Source of the DNA: Alitta virens
Lineage: Eukaryota > Annelida > Polychaeta > Phyllodocida > Nereididae
DNA length: 64,000 nt
Assembly (NCBI GenBank): GCA_932294295.1
Contig: OW028586.1
Location: 8,771,701-8,835,700 of the forward strand
Direction of reading: 5' to 3'
Shown: positions 40,401-49,401 of the stretch, piece by piece
Layout: every line of letters begins with the position of its first letter
Numbering within the stretch: the stretch's first letter is position 1
Made by a program: the position numbers and the translations under genes
The notes under the pieces: model-generated
What the model was told of the DNA's origin: nothing
Databases searched by the model: none
What the model saw: only the letters and a program-made list of their open reading frames with translations

Positions 40401-43400
40401 CTATAAGCGGAGTTCTTTGCTAATGTAAATGAAAATCTGGGTGTATAGTTTATCACTAAACAGTCTCAACCAACTTCACAATTACGCCCCAGGTGTCTGC
40501 ACTTAAACATCCAAAACTTGCAGTTTCACATCACTTAAGTTTAGTTATTGTTCGAGATAACCAGCACCAAAGTATTAATATCATACATTTTTTAACACTA
40601 AATCTACAACCATTTAAATTTTATTAGCATATTATATACAAACCACACATTAAATAAACATGTTTCGCTAAACTGAAAATACTTACAATACCCTACAATT
40701 GAATTATATTTTAATGGATGAATTGTAAATTGCAAAATAAATAGACCATGCTTTTTCGTTTTAAGCAAGCAGGAAATTGAAAAATAAAAACAATCACCAG
40801 TGAAAGTGTGCCCTAAAATGCGAAAATAAAAAAAAGACAATGTCACCAATTACAATTTTACATCAAAAGCATCAGTTAACAAAATGATACAATGCTATAG
40901 CCAAAGCACATGCACAAAATTATAAATGTCAACCTCGGTTCATATTAAAAGTAGTATAATGTATATAACAGTGCATTATTTGTAACAGTTTTTTTTTTTT
41001 AAGCTGGGCAATGCCAAATATCTAGGACTACTTTACACCTTCTCCTCTCATAAAAATAAACTACCAAAACCTTCTCTTTGTACACGAAAGCCCATACAAT
41101 GCAATAGTACTGTTTATATTCTAAGTTAAAAGAAAAAGTGCAAAAATAGTATTACACTGTACTTGAAAAGTCCATGCATATGATGAAAACTATTATTTTC
41201 CTACATGCACGATTTCTAAAACTTTGTCATTGGGTAACAAATATATTGTACAGTCAAATATTTGTCCGATAGTTATCCATTTTTACTCTTGGTCAAGCAA
41301 CCGAACCTGACAAATCATAGCATCTTTACAGACACATGCAAAGCATCTTAACCGAATTCAGAAAATATAGCACGAAAGGTCACCAAGGAAACGGAACTTT
41401 GATAGCATTTGATCCAGAGATTCACAAGGCACAGCCATAAAGCAGTGCACAAGAACTTTAGAGACAAAAATTACAATAAAATGAAAATTGCTCCGGAACC
41501 GAATCGTGCAAATTAACAGCTCATGCAGCAAGAGTTTACAAAAAATTAAATTAACCATCTTAAGTAATGGTGTAGGTCTTGGTTGGGGAATTTTTTCCTG
41601 CAAGAACATAAAATTTGACAAAAGATAAAATAAAAAGTAACGTGTTGTGGTCTTGTATACAGTAGTTTTTTCAGAGAAATGACCCCAGCTGTTAGATTTC
41701 GAAGAGTTGGGGTAACTATTATCTTCTATATATAGAATTTCAAAAACTATGATCTACTATTAGAAGGGAGCCCAATCTTGAGTTTCCACTTCTTGTTATT
41801 ATTTTGTAGTGGATTGAAATATCAGTAGTATTCGGAAACTTTAATCAAAACTAGTTTGTAAATTAGGATAAGGAGGAAGGCATAATGACTTAGAAAATGT
41901 ATAAATTAGTAACAAGTAAAGCACTCTTTAAAAAGAGACCTGTACCAGACTTGTGTGATAATAGTCGATAGTAGATAATAATTAGAGCAGGTGTTCTCTC
42001 AGAATATAAGTTTAAATATTATTATTATTGAGGTTGCCTTAATTCAAGCCCTCCCCTAACATCAATATATAAAATCAGTTAATAGAAAATGCTTAGCATG
42101 TGAATTTCATTGAGAAAGCAATATATATCGTTGTGTGACTTACATCCAAATATTTTGGCATATGATTGTTTTCATTGCTCTTTGTGTAAATCATGGAATG
42201 TATTTGGCTCTTTCCCTTACTAAATTTAAACTTAAAACTTAATTCATTCTTTTTATTCGAATTAACAAAGTTTGGTTGAGTAGCAACTGATCCATGTGTA
42301 TCCAAGTGTCAAGTTGTTTTGTTATTTTAAAATGAACTTGTTTCAAATAAAGATGGCGCTTGTAAACATGAGATTTGTAGTGGCTAATAAGCCCACTAGC
42401 ACTTTTGGGCTGGACAAGTGATGAATTTATTTTTATATTCTGTTTAATAAATTATACTTGTATGTCAGTGTAATAAAGAAAGTCTAAGTCTATTAATGAC
42501 ATGTAAACATTTTGTTAAAAACTAATTTCCCTGGACTGGACACAAACTATTGCACTCCCAGCCCTTTTCAAGCAGACCCAACGCCTAAGACAATTCAGCC
42601 ACTGCTGCTCACTGCAAATAGCTGAACTTTTCTGGAGGTCATGGCTCCATATACAGGCCTTGTGGTCAATCGCCTGAAAGCCTGTTCTACTGCAGTAAAA
42701 TTCCATGGTTACTGATACAATTATGTCTAAAACATTAATTTATGCATTTTGGAAGTGGTAACCAAGGACTTTTTGTGAAAATTAGCTAAAAAACCTATGG
42801 TCATAAATGCATCTATAGGACTGCCTTATTTGGTCATGCACAAAAAGTGATGACAAAATATCCCCAATGCTCCTAAAACTTCATCATTTTGATGACAGAA
42901 GTACCCTCTTAAGCAGTAAGATGTGTTAGTATAAGGTATTCTATAGATTAAGATCTGGTACAAAAACAAAAATTAACTAGTCTAGAACCATGCTGCCACT
43001 GAAAACCCCATACTTAAATCATGACAGCTTAAAAATCATAAAAATTCTATCTATCTTAGCTGCAATTCTTCTACAACAAAAACGCTACAACTAAAAAGGC
43101 TTATTTTACATACCGTCAGAACGTCTAAAATGCTGAGTAAACTGTGAATGCTGTCCCCTCGGTTGACTTCTTTTACTGTGTATTCCATACCATCCTGTAA
43201 AATAATAAATATCAAATTTTAATGGAAAATATGTTAAAATTCAATGGCCACAAAATCGTAAACATTTATTATTAAAATATGAAGAAAATATAAATTTCCC
43301 CAGGATTTGTGCCCATAATGTATGAATAAATGATTGTGATGAATGTCTGATTGATAAGTCAAATGTATGGAAGTTGGTATGCATGTAATGTTGAATGAAT

Positions 43401-46400
43401 TAATCGATAAATTGAAATTGAATTGAAACATTAAAATTATAGAGAAGGTTATTGAATGAATAGCAGGACACTGACCGATTCTGAGATAGTGACCTTGACC
43501 TTCCCATTCTGCACCACAAAAATGCTGTCGTCAACGTCTCCAACACGGAACAAATACGCCCCAGCTGGTACAAACCGCGACTCCATGTACTTGCACAACT
43601 CCAGGAAAATTGGCTTTTCAAAGTGACCCAATACTCTGTAAATTATTAATGCAACAGATTTAATTGACCATCAACGATCTCAAGTATGATGCATCCCTTG
43701 CCTGTTCAGAGCTTAAACAAACAGGTAAAAGTTTTAATAATTTCTTGTTTCATGTCTTATATGACTTTATCCACCCACACCTAAATTTTATGCTGACTTA
43801 AAGGGTGCACTGATTTGTACTGTAAACACAAAGATTGTTAAATACGGTGGATTATATCATAGATGGTCACAATTCGCCAATTTTAATCGATTATCATCAG
43901 CAAAACAAAGTAACAGTCGATAATCAATGCATCAATTATCGCATGGAACAGCTGACCGATTAATCGATGTCAGTTTTGAGACCGATTTGCCATCACTAAT
44001 GGTCACCATATATAAAAAATGGTTGAATTCATAAAACCAGGAAAAGGAAAGCAGTAAGAAGGATACTATCTCAGGATAGTTCTTGCCACTCACCTGACAC
44101 TACGCAGCATGTACATAACCTCAGGAGGTAATCTGTACTCATGGTCGAGTTCGGGCCAATCGGCCTCTAATAATGAAGGCGGAGGCTCTCGCACTTGAAG
44201 TTGTGGTGTCTGATCTTTTCTGAATTGTAGTAGCCTGAGGATGGAAAGTTTATAATCAATCGTAAAAATCTGTTCCAGCCATACCATTTGAGCATGGCGC
44301 TGCGCCATGCCTGACCCCCATTGCGCCACGCCCGACCCCCATTGGGCCATGCCTGTTTTTGGCAGCGTTGTGCCTGACAATTTTTTTTTCTTTTTAGCTA
44401 GCTTGGAGTCCTATATGAGTCTATTTAGGGCCCTAATATTCTTGTGCGCCCCACCCAATTCAAATTCTAGATGGAACACGGAATTACAGGCAAGAAATTA
44501 CCATACAATTGTAGGGCGTAATAAATTTACTTGACTTGACATCACAAATGCCAGGAAAACAATGGCAGAGGTCATCCAGAGATGTAAGCAACAATAACGA
44601 AATTAAGACTAATTTTAGGGTACAAAAATAGCCCAGAATCATTAATTAGATGATCAATCAGCATCAGGCTAAGGTGCATACTTATTAGATCAATATTGGC
44701 AGTATTGCAATAATTATGATTCAATAATTCTAAGCAACAAGAGCAATTAGACCAATTAAGGCATGGATTGTTTAAACTGGGTGAGATAATTTCATATGCA
44801 GAGCAATAACTGAGGTGCAAAACAACCCAGTTATCATGATTATAAACATTATCTTACTGTCTTGCAATTTTTGTTATCAATTGCTGTCGCCGCTTTTTGG
44901 CACCTCTTCCCGTAGAACTGACGTCATGAATTGTATGTCGTGCAAAACTGCGCACCTGGAGTAAAATAATATAAATATATAGCATTAAAGATCCAATAAT
45001 ACAAAAACAGACACCAAAGTTGTAGCATTCAATAGACTTGCCAGCAGATCGATAGATATGCCCCAAACCTACAAGTTTTCTATGTCAGAATGTTTTGGAT
45101 CCACCCCTGACCGCCGTTATTAACGCCGGCAAGTCTATCGATGGCCACAACTTTGGTGCCGGTTACTTTATATCAGCTGAAGGGAAAATAAATTAAATAC
45201 TGACCTTGCGCAACATTTTTCGTCCATAAAACAGGACTTTATCTCTTTTTCTGAACCTAGGTTTCCCAGGCGTTCTTTTTGTAGCTCTTTCTAATACTGA
45301 AAAAATAAAATAAAAAGAAGATAATCTCATGAAAGGGCAGACGTATGTTTCAAGGTATACAATTAATTAATTTATTCATACAATTAATTAATTTATTCAT
45401 ACAACTATCTTGGAACAATGTTACACTACACAACTAACCTCATACAAATAGGCATTGTATGTATGAAAATGGTTACATCATATTTTTCAGAATATTAAAG
45501 AAATTTAAGCCTAATATATTACTTTAGTTCATCATTGCCTTAGTTCATCGGAGATTTACTGCACACTTGAATTTCACAAGATCATTTAATTTCATTCTTA
45601 CAGTCTTGCAATGTAACTTTTCTTCACAAAAAAGACCTAATAACAAATTTAATTTACGATTAGTAAAGTATTAATTACCTTCTACAACCTTGACTTTCCT
45701 TGCACAGATGTAATAGAATATCAAGAAGAGTGTTAAAACTCCTATCCCGACTGTTATGAGTATGTTCTGAAAAAGAGAAGTAACAAAGGTCAGGAAAAAC
45801 ATTTCATAAAATAACAGAACGAGGACAGACACTTTGCAACAGCTCACGTACTCCATGTGTCTGTGCGGAGGCAAGTAAGGGACCGCACTCATGGGATAAA
45901 TGTGTAACATGGTGTTTAGTCCAAGCTGTATCATCTCATCATTATATCTGCCTCTGGCAGCTAGTCATACAAGCTGACTAAGCTTCAGGCCATTGACATT
46001 GAATGATATGAGTCAGATCCAATGATATGGTGATGACTATTAAAATAGCTACACATGGATATCATCACACTAAACAGAAAAAGTATTATTTGTTTAGCTA
46101 AATGAACGTTACATAAAAAGTTTAATTAACCTTTGGCTGATTTGCGCACTGAAGACATATCTTTATGCTAACCTATTTTACTCAAATACCTAAAAAAAAC
46201 TATTTCATAACTGAATAGAACCTTATTGCTGGTACCTTCATTGATGCAAAATTTACAATTATTGAATGACAAAATGGTCCCATCAGAGACAATAGTCAGA
46301 AAACATCTGGATCTAAAATTAATTGATCGCATTTTCAAGATGATCTTCAAGGCCTAGAGGGAGCTCAGTTCACCGGATCTTCAGAGCAGTGTTATTAACA

Positions 46401-49400
46401 AGTTAGAAAAGCATATGATAAGGCAATGTTAAAGGTGCTCAGTTTCATCCCTCATCACATGCTCAGTTTCATCCCTCATCACAGAAGTTTATCCTTTCAC
46501 CCAAAAAGACCCAATGCCGTGTTCATACCCCCCCCCCCCCCCCAAGTCTCCTATACCCTCTCCTGCTAGGTGGCATTTGGAGCAACAATCCTGGTGGGGG
46601 AGCAAGAAGTTTGACTGTGTAGACAAGTTTCTAGCAATCATTAAAGTCCTAAACAGCTACAATCCATGCTTAACAACCCATAATGACCCCAGATTCTGCG
46701 ATATTTAAAGACCTACTTTATTCACCGCTACGTTGAATTCAATTGGTGCAGTAATTGACCTACTTTCAGCACTATAGAGAAATGTTGCGAAATCACATAG
46801 TCTGCCCCCCTTACATAGTCTCACTGCTCACTTTATTTGTTGGTTATTGACTTTACACATGCTGGACCTGCACTGTGGTTTCACCCTCTCCTTACTTTTG
46901 ACCTGTCTCCAAATGTGTTCTGATTGTCCAGTGAACAAAACTCCCGGAAAAACTGCTGCTTTTGGTTCAGCACGTAACTGTGCATTAAAAATTCCTGAGT
47001 CATAAGTTGTTGGGGGACTCACTGCTTTGTGACAGCATTGTTAATTTCTCGTAACTAGAATACTTGTGGTAAAAAGTTAAGACAGATTTAACAGGCAAAA
47101 CATTGCATTTACTCATGGAGAAAGTTCAAGGAAGTTAAATCACTGAGAAAGTTCAATCAAAGGTTATTTTCCTATCTTTTTATTTTAGCAATTCAACTCT
47201 AATTGCAGAGTATATCTGTGCATGCCAAAGAATCCAAAATATTAGTTATTACTAATGAGTAATATAAAATGTAAAGCACGACAAAACTATGATAACAGCT
47301 CATCAGTCACAGGCCCCGCATATTCTTTTTTATGACTACAATTCTATTGAGATGACTCTATTTCGTAAAATAATGAAGGACAGATCAAGATAACCACACT
47401 GCCAAGAACTACACGTGTACATTATACGGGGTTTAGTCAGAACGGCCACAAACTGCAATGAACAGTCCTAAACGGCCACATTTCCAGAACGGCCATAAAA
47501 TAAATGGCCACACGGTTTTTCCTACACATCGACAAGAATGACCAAGAATGTTGACTATATTAGTTGCATTAGTTGATATATCGATGCTTGCAATTTTAAT
47601 TGACCTATTTGTGTGGGTGTGATAGTTGTTGACGATCACAAAAAAAGCAACTGACATGTATTTTTTAATTATATATATGCTATCGGACAAATTCCCATTA
47701 ACATTAATTACAATCAAGAGGGTCAGAACGGCCACAAACCGCAACATGCAGCATGTATAATCAGCAAATCAAAGTGCTCCAGAACAGTATACAGCTAGCT
47801 TTAATTCACAGCCAAATTGCAATTTTCATGGATTACAAAAATAACTTCAGACAAGCTAGGTCAGTATTTTCTAAATGGTTCTTATATATGTTTAATATGT
47901 ATTGTATCGGTTGTTTTGTCTATTAAACTGCTTTTTTACACTTTATGTTAGATACTTAACAATAATAAATATAATTTATCATAGATTAGCCTCCACATAC
48001 ATTGGAATTTACAATTTTTTTTTTAAAGTTCTGTATATGTGCCTGTCGTATGTTATTCAAATTTATTTATAAATATATTATTATATGGTAGTACATATTT
48101 TTGCTTAAATCTCGCATTTCCTTAATTGCAATTCACTAGGGAGTATCTGTCAATCAAATTTGAGCAACAAATCTCCTGATTATTTGAGTATAACCCAGTT
48201 GCAATGGTAAGAAATGTCCTCCTCCCTATTGCCAGTAGGCCTAGTATTGGTTAGTTTATTTTTTAGCTCCATAATAATTGCAATGATAAACAGAAGGAAC
48301 CAAATAAACCAGGGCATGGCCAGTAATGCAGAAATAAAACAAGCTCCATACTAGAATCAATCAAGAAATATGCAGACGATAAGATGGTAAGATCGCTTGC
48401 GCTATAAAAACCATGTGGCCGTTTCGGTCTGTGGCCGTTATTTTATGGGCGTTCTGGAAACGTGGCCGTTTAGTACTGTGGCCATTGTGGTTTGTGGCCA
48501 ATCTGACCCCACTCCCATTATACTTTACAAGTTCAATGCCACTGTCAACCTTGCAACTTTGAAGATTGATCAGAAAGTCTCACATTATGCAAACCAAACT
48601 AAGCATACATTATATAAATCTTGTGAGTTTTAAAGGGCTGTAGCCATCCTGAACTGCCGTGTGGTAAAACAGGGGGAGCTACATGCCAGTCCTTTTAACC
48701 TTTGTTTGATTACATAATCATACAATCAGGTTATTGAATGCATTGATGACGTTCACAAAGGGTGCAAGGATCACTATGATGTTCCCCCTGTTTGGTCAAA
48801 ATTATTCCATTTATTTGGATAATCCAATCAGAATTAACAATGATGATTAATGATAAAGGCATGGCATTAAGTTCTGATTAACAACTGTCCACTTACCCAT
48901 AATAACGGAGTATGGCTCATCTTGGCAAGGTTGTAATCCCATGTAAATATCATTTCAAATCAATAACATAATTCTCAACCCAAGACTTCAGTCAAGCCTC
49001 AACTGGCTCAAGTCAGACTCAGAGCTTCAGTGTTTCAACAATGCATTCTAAACAAACAATACACATGATACAGCAAATTGCAATCCAATCCAGATCCCTC
49101 ACACATCCAGACTGCCTACCGCATTGCCTGTCACACATGACTTCCCTACTGTTTGTAAACAGAACCACTGACGACGTCAAAGCGGACTCTGATTCCTGAA
49201 CCATACAAATGTCAACACGACATGAACCAAAAATGTTTACAACTTTTCTGACGCAGTTCTGATATATGCACTCCAGACATGCCACTCAGTTATACACTAA
49301 GGATGTTCATTACATCTCACCATTGTTAATTCCAACGTAGACAGTTCGGTTTTGATGCTTTCCTTGATATTTTCCAGCGAATCTTTCACGTTCACAGCCA

Positions 49401-49401
49401 T
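16473..49401 (-). CDS. PNPLA6: Patatin-like phospholipase PNPLA6/PNPLA7 (neuropathy target esterase), complete
   Basis: Thirty-five coding exons, 4203 nt, 1400 residues; every junction agrees in phase. Exons: 49321-49401, 45679-45766, 45205-45296, 44858-44955, 44094-44234, 43476-43635, 43114-43194, 37225-37286, 36712-36778, 36486-36566, 35257-35398, 33734-33784, 30932-31080, 30038-30262, 29786-29863, 29602-29676, 29070-29203, 28546-28677, 27577-27750, 26947-27092, 26463-26588, 25993-26056, 25157-25325, 24531-24713, 23784-23902, 23066-23222, 22707-22770, 22202-22324, 21731-21847, 21259-21407, 20424-20576, 20004-20123, 19209-19317, 18435-18634, 16473-16565. Known for the family: an ER-anchored lysophospholipase that deacylates phosphatidylcholine and lysophosphatidylcholine. 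Seen: N-terminal membrane helix, three cNMP-binding-like domains, patatin domain with GGGGARG, GVSIG (Ser998) and DGG (Asp1118), acidic C-tail. Human paralogues are 1317-1375 residues. It resembles both PNPLA6 and PNPLA7, so the symbol stands for the pro-orthologue. Confidence 0.96.
16651..16795. mobile_element. MITE family B, copy 1 (CTCTGGTGG termini, TGATGTCA-type core)
   Basis: Left GGGCGCTGCCACTGAAGTAG faces right GACCTCTGGTGGTAC, with ATCTGCTTTGGTGCCA inside the right arm and a central GATGTCATC/GATGATG region. Matches copy 2 at 24024-24170. It sits in the last intron of PNPLA6/7. Confidence 0.6.
18709..18992 (+). mobile_element. tRNA-derived SINE, full-length copy with (TATC)n tail
   Basis: The 5' head has a polymerase III A-box-like TGGTCCAGTGGTAAGACG and a B-box-like AGATTCAATCCCC. 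The body includes AGGCAAGTAAAAGATCCCAC and ATGTGCAACATGGGTGGACT. The tail is a tetranucleotide (CTAT)n array at about 18960-18990. About 300 bp, in a PNPLA6/7 intron, plus strand (antisense to the gene). The copy at 58386-58690 aligns along its whole length. Confidence 0.9.
19005..19180 (-). mobile_element. SINE copy, reverse orientation, rearranged
   Basis: Carries the reverse complement of the SINE body (GTGGGATCTTTTACTTGCCT) and head (CAAGGCCACTCAGCTGCTC), with a 3' part (GCTTGTATGACCAGCTGC) shared with 45960-45990. It lies just beyond the plus-strand SINE, giving a tail-to-tail pair. Confidence 0.75.
19565..19640 (+). repeat. tRNA-like SINE head fragment
   Basis: A-box-like TGAAGCAGTGGTTGCAAG and B-box-like GGGTTCAAACC about 45 bp apart. 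No complete cloverleaf was checked; likely a SINE head rather than a tRNA gene. Confidence 0.45.
19686..19976. repeat. Interspersed repeat family C, copy 1
   Basis: Shares ordered blocks with 37970-38170: CTGAGTGCAAACTGAACTG, a TAATAAAGG-ATTAAAACAA stretch, and TATTCGGGATATAACT. In the PNPLA6/7 gene's introns. Confidence 0.7.
20760..20945 (-). mobile_element. SINE fragment, reverse orientation
   Basis: GATGTAATGATGAGATGGTA, then AAGGCTTGGAGTCCAC and CACTTGTCTCAGCATAG, match the reverse complement of the SINE body. Diverged; intronic. Confidence 0.65.
21110..21192 (-). repeat. SINE head fragment, reverse orientation
   Basis: The reverse complement reads GCAGCTGGGTGACCCAGTGG, then TTAAGAC and a B-box-like GAATTGATTCCCAGCC. 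Intronic. Confidence 0.55.
23260..23385 (-). repeat. SINE fragment, reverse orientation, diverged
   Basis: AATCCATGTCATGTTACACTT and TCACTTGCTTCAGCA recall the reverse SINE body. The match is patchy. Confidence 0.45.
24024..24170. mobile_element. MITE family B, copy 2
   Basis: Left GTACCACCAGAGGTCACAGC and AGATAAGCA pair with right TGCTTCATCTGC...GCCCTCTGGTA. The core includes AGTGATGTCATTTTG. No coding capacity; in a PNPLA6/7 intron. Confidence 0.7.
24171..24290. repeat. Pogo/Tigger-like relic
   Basis: GCCCTAATGGCCACCTGTAT and CTCTATTAAACAGCCACCTG resemble the AATGGCCACCTGTAT-type arms of Tigger-like elements, here degenerate and adjacent to two MITEs. Confidence 0.4.
24294..24435. mobile_element. 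MITE family D, copy 1 (AACAGGGGGAGCT ends, CRE-like core)
   Basis: Left CCAACAGGGGGAGCT and right AGCTCCCCCTGTTGG are perfect inverse complements; outer flanks (ACTTTA and TAAAGT) extend the pairing. The interior has TGACGTCATCA. About 140 bp, non-coding, in a PNPLA6/7 intron. Confidence 0.85.
25455..25505 (-). repeat. SINE 3'-end fragment, reverse orientation
   Basis: GCAGCCCTCTAAGGCAAGTT is the reverse complement of the SINE segment just before its tetranucleotide tail (18937-18960). Confidence 0.6.
28195..28405. mobile_element. Tigger-like MITE relic
   Basis: The right end, reverse-complemented, is ATACAGTGAAACTTGTATGT then AACGGCCAC, a typical pogo/Tigger terminus. The left end has TACAGTCAAACATTAGTAAA, more degenerate. 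Intronic in PNPLA6/7. Confidence 0.55.
28780..28950. mobile_element. MITE family D relative with TGATGTCA/TGACGTAAT core
   Basis: Left AGAGGGAGCT, interior GATGTGATGTCATCAACTGC and ATTACGTCATCAATAA. It shares the order CTCAATGACCT...ATGATTA with copy 1 (24361-24386), but the right terminus is eroded. Confidence 0.5.
28950..29035 (-). repeat. tRNA-like SINE head, reverse orientation
   Basis: The reverse complement has an A-box-like TGGTACAACGGTTAATG and a B-box-like AGTTTGATTCC. A different head from the main SINE. Intronic. Confidence 0.5.
29465..29575 (-). repeat. SINE fragment, reverse orientation
   Basis: GCTTAGTCAGCTTATATGAC, then GAGGCAGATGTAATGATGAG and AAGTCTTGGAATCCACA match the reverse SINE 3' half. 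Confidence 0.65.
31795..31984. mobile_element. Homopolymer-core MITE (family E), copy 1
   Basis: Left AGGGCTGTTCCTTTTAAAAA and right TTTTTTAATTGGAACAGCCC are inverted repeats. The interior is C-rich, with runs of C up to about 10. Same family as 35575-35816, 53734-53975 and 54719-54892. Confidence 0.85.
32299..32462. mobile_element. Foldback element with CRE-like core
   Basis: Left CTGGTCAGTTGTCCTTGACC pairs imperfectly with right GGTCACACACGAACTGACTAG; the interior has GATGATGTCATC and GGTGACGTCATGC. Intronic in PNPLA6/7. Confidence 0.6.
35575..35816. mobile_element. Homopolymer-core MITE (family E), copy 2
   Basis: Left AGGCTGTTCCATTTTAAAAA and a decayed right AAAAAAAAGGAACA, with G runs up to about 15 between. 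Intronic; open frames over it are low-complexity. Confidence 0.75.
36022..36402. mobile_element. Foldback MITE with GGTATCCACT termini
   Basis: Left AGGGTATCCACT faces right CAGTGGATACC. Both arms are rich in TTCCCTGT/TTTTCCCTG motifs (TATTTTCCCTGA on the left, GTTTTCCCTGTTTTCCCTG on the right). About 380 bp, in a PNPLA6/7 intron, within 100 bp of exon 10. Confidence 0.75.
36900..37180. repeat. Possible ancient interspersed repeat
   Basis: Contains two close copies of an AAAGCGCT motif (TAAAGCGCTTTATATAGAAT and TCTAAAGCGCTGCACATTTAA) followed by A/T-rich sequence with AAGTCTTCAGACACTTCTTA and GCATTCCACAGAACAGG. This recalls widespread invertebrate interspersed repeats, but I cannot name the family. 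Confidence 0.4.
37970..38170. repeat. Interspersed repeat family C, copy 2
   Basis: Ordered matches to 19686-19976 (CTCCTGAGTGCAAACTGAAC, GAGTTAACTCCCTCCTATTC, CGGGATATAACTTATAC). In the 5.8-kb PNPLA6/7 intron. Confidence 0.7.
38171..43113 (-). other. Bulk of the largest PNPLA6/7 intron
   Basis: AT-rich, with no nested gene I can support. It contains a CT-rich microsatellite near 39521-39540, an 8-bp perfect hairpin at 40258-40282 and several A- or T-rich stretches. Open frames here (for example near 38.5, 39.0, 40.7 and 41.4 kb) lack domains and splice context. Confidence 0.55.
44300..44356. repeat. 21-bp tandem repeat, 2.7 copies
   Basis: Units GCGCCATGCCTGACCCCCATT, GCGCCACGCCCGACCCCCATT and a partial third. 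GC-rich, 65 bp upstream of PNPLA6/7 exon 5 in transcript direction; on the minus strand it reads as MAQWGSG-type units. Confidence 0.85.
45008..45162. mobile_element. Short foldback element, 36-bp arms
   Basis: Left GACACCAAAGTTGTAGCATT then CAATAGACTTGCCAGC. The right arm, reverse-complemented, reads GGCACCAAAGTTGTGGCCAT then CGATAGACTTGCCGGC. About 31 of 36 positions match. About 155 bp, in the intron between PNPLA6/7 exons 3 and 4. Confidence 0.85.
45800..45992 (+). mobile_element. SINE copy, 5'-truncated, with alternative 3' end
   Basis: CATGGGATAAATGTGTAACA followed by TGGTGTTTAGTCCAAGC matches the SINE body. The 3' part (CATTATATCTGCCTCTGGCA, CTAGTCATACAAGCTGAC) is shared with fragments near 2.6, 19.0, 20.8 and 29.5 kb rather than with the tetranucleotide-tailed copies. 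Confidence 0.7.
46525..46785. repeat. Interspersed repeat family F, copy 1
   Basis: After a C17-like run it shares GGAGCAACAATCCTGGTGGG and CCGCTACGTTGAATTCAA with 62745-62998. In PNPLA6/7 intron 1. Confidence 0.65.
47420..48523. mobile_element. hAT-like non-autonomous element with 8-bp target duplication
   Basis: The 8-mer CATTATAC occurs at 47420-47427 and 48516-48523, immediately outside inverted termini. The first 33 bases at each end align without gaps (about 25 matches; both contain GGCCACAAAC at the same offset). The homology continues inward about 95 bp (AAACGGCCAC, TTCCAGAACG, CCATAAAATAA). A further arm copy lies at 47717-47745. The 1088-bp interior has no transposase. An 8-bp duplication is the hAT hallmark, so the superfamily is inferred. 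In PNPLA6/7 intron 1. Confidence 0.88.
48660..48800. mobile_element. MITE family D, copy 2
   Basis: Left AAACAGGGGGAGCT and right GTTCCCCCTGTTT face each other. The interior ATTGATGACGTTCACAAAGG corresponds to TGACGTCATCA of copy 1 in inverse orientation. In PNPLA6/7 intron 1. Confidence 0.75.

Larger units (their letters stand above)
36486..43635 (-). other. PNPLA6: PNPLA6/7 exons 6-10: cNMP-binding-like domain 1
   Basis: Residues about 167-317, exons 43476-43635, 43114-43194, 37225-37286, 36712-36778, 36486-36566. They encode a CRP-like jelly roll ([15 protein letters not shown], then [13 protein letters not shown] and [14 protein letters not shown]), closing with [18 protein letters not shown]. 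The 5.8-kb intron at 37287-43113 is the largest in the gene; I see no nested gene in it. Confidence 0.9.
44094..49401 (-). other. PNPLA6: PNPLA6/7 exons 1-5: N-terminus, membrane helix, basic linker
   Basis: Residues 1-166. Exon 1 (ATG 49401) is a 27-residue polar leader. Exon 2 (45679-45766) encodes a membrane helix ([18 protein letters not shown]). Exon 3 carries the family motif [17 protein letters not shown], and exon 4 is strongly basic (GAKKRRQQ). Exon 5 holds the conserved [10 protein letters not shown] stretch before the first cNMP domain. The first intron is about 3.5 kb and contains the 8-bp-TSD foldback element. Confidence 0.9.

Noticed and set aside
40604..41621. Possible nested minus-strand gene
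   Set aside because: Two unrelated hydrophobic/AT-driven frames without domains or phase-compatible junctions.
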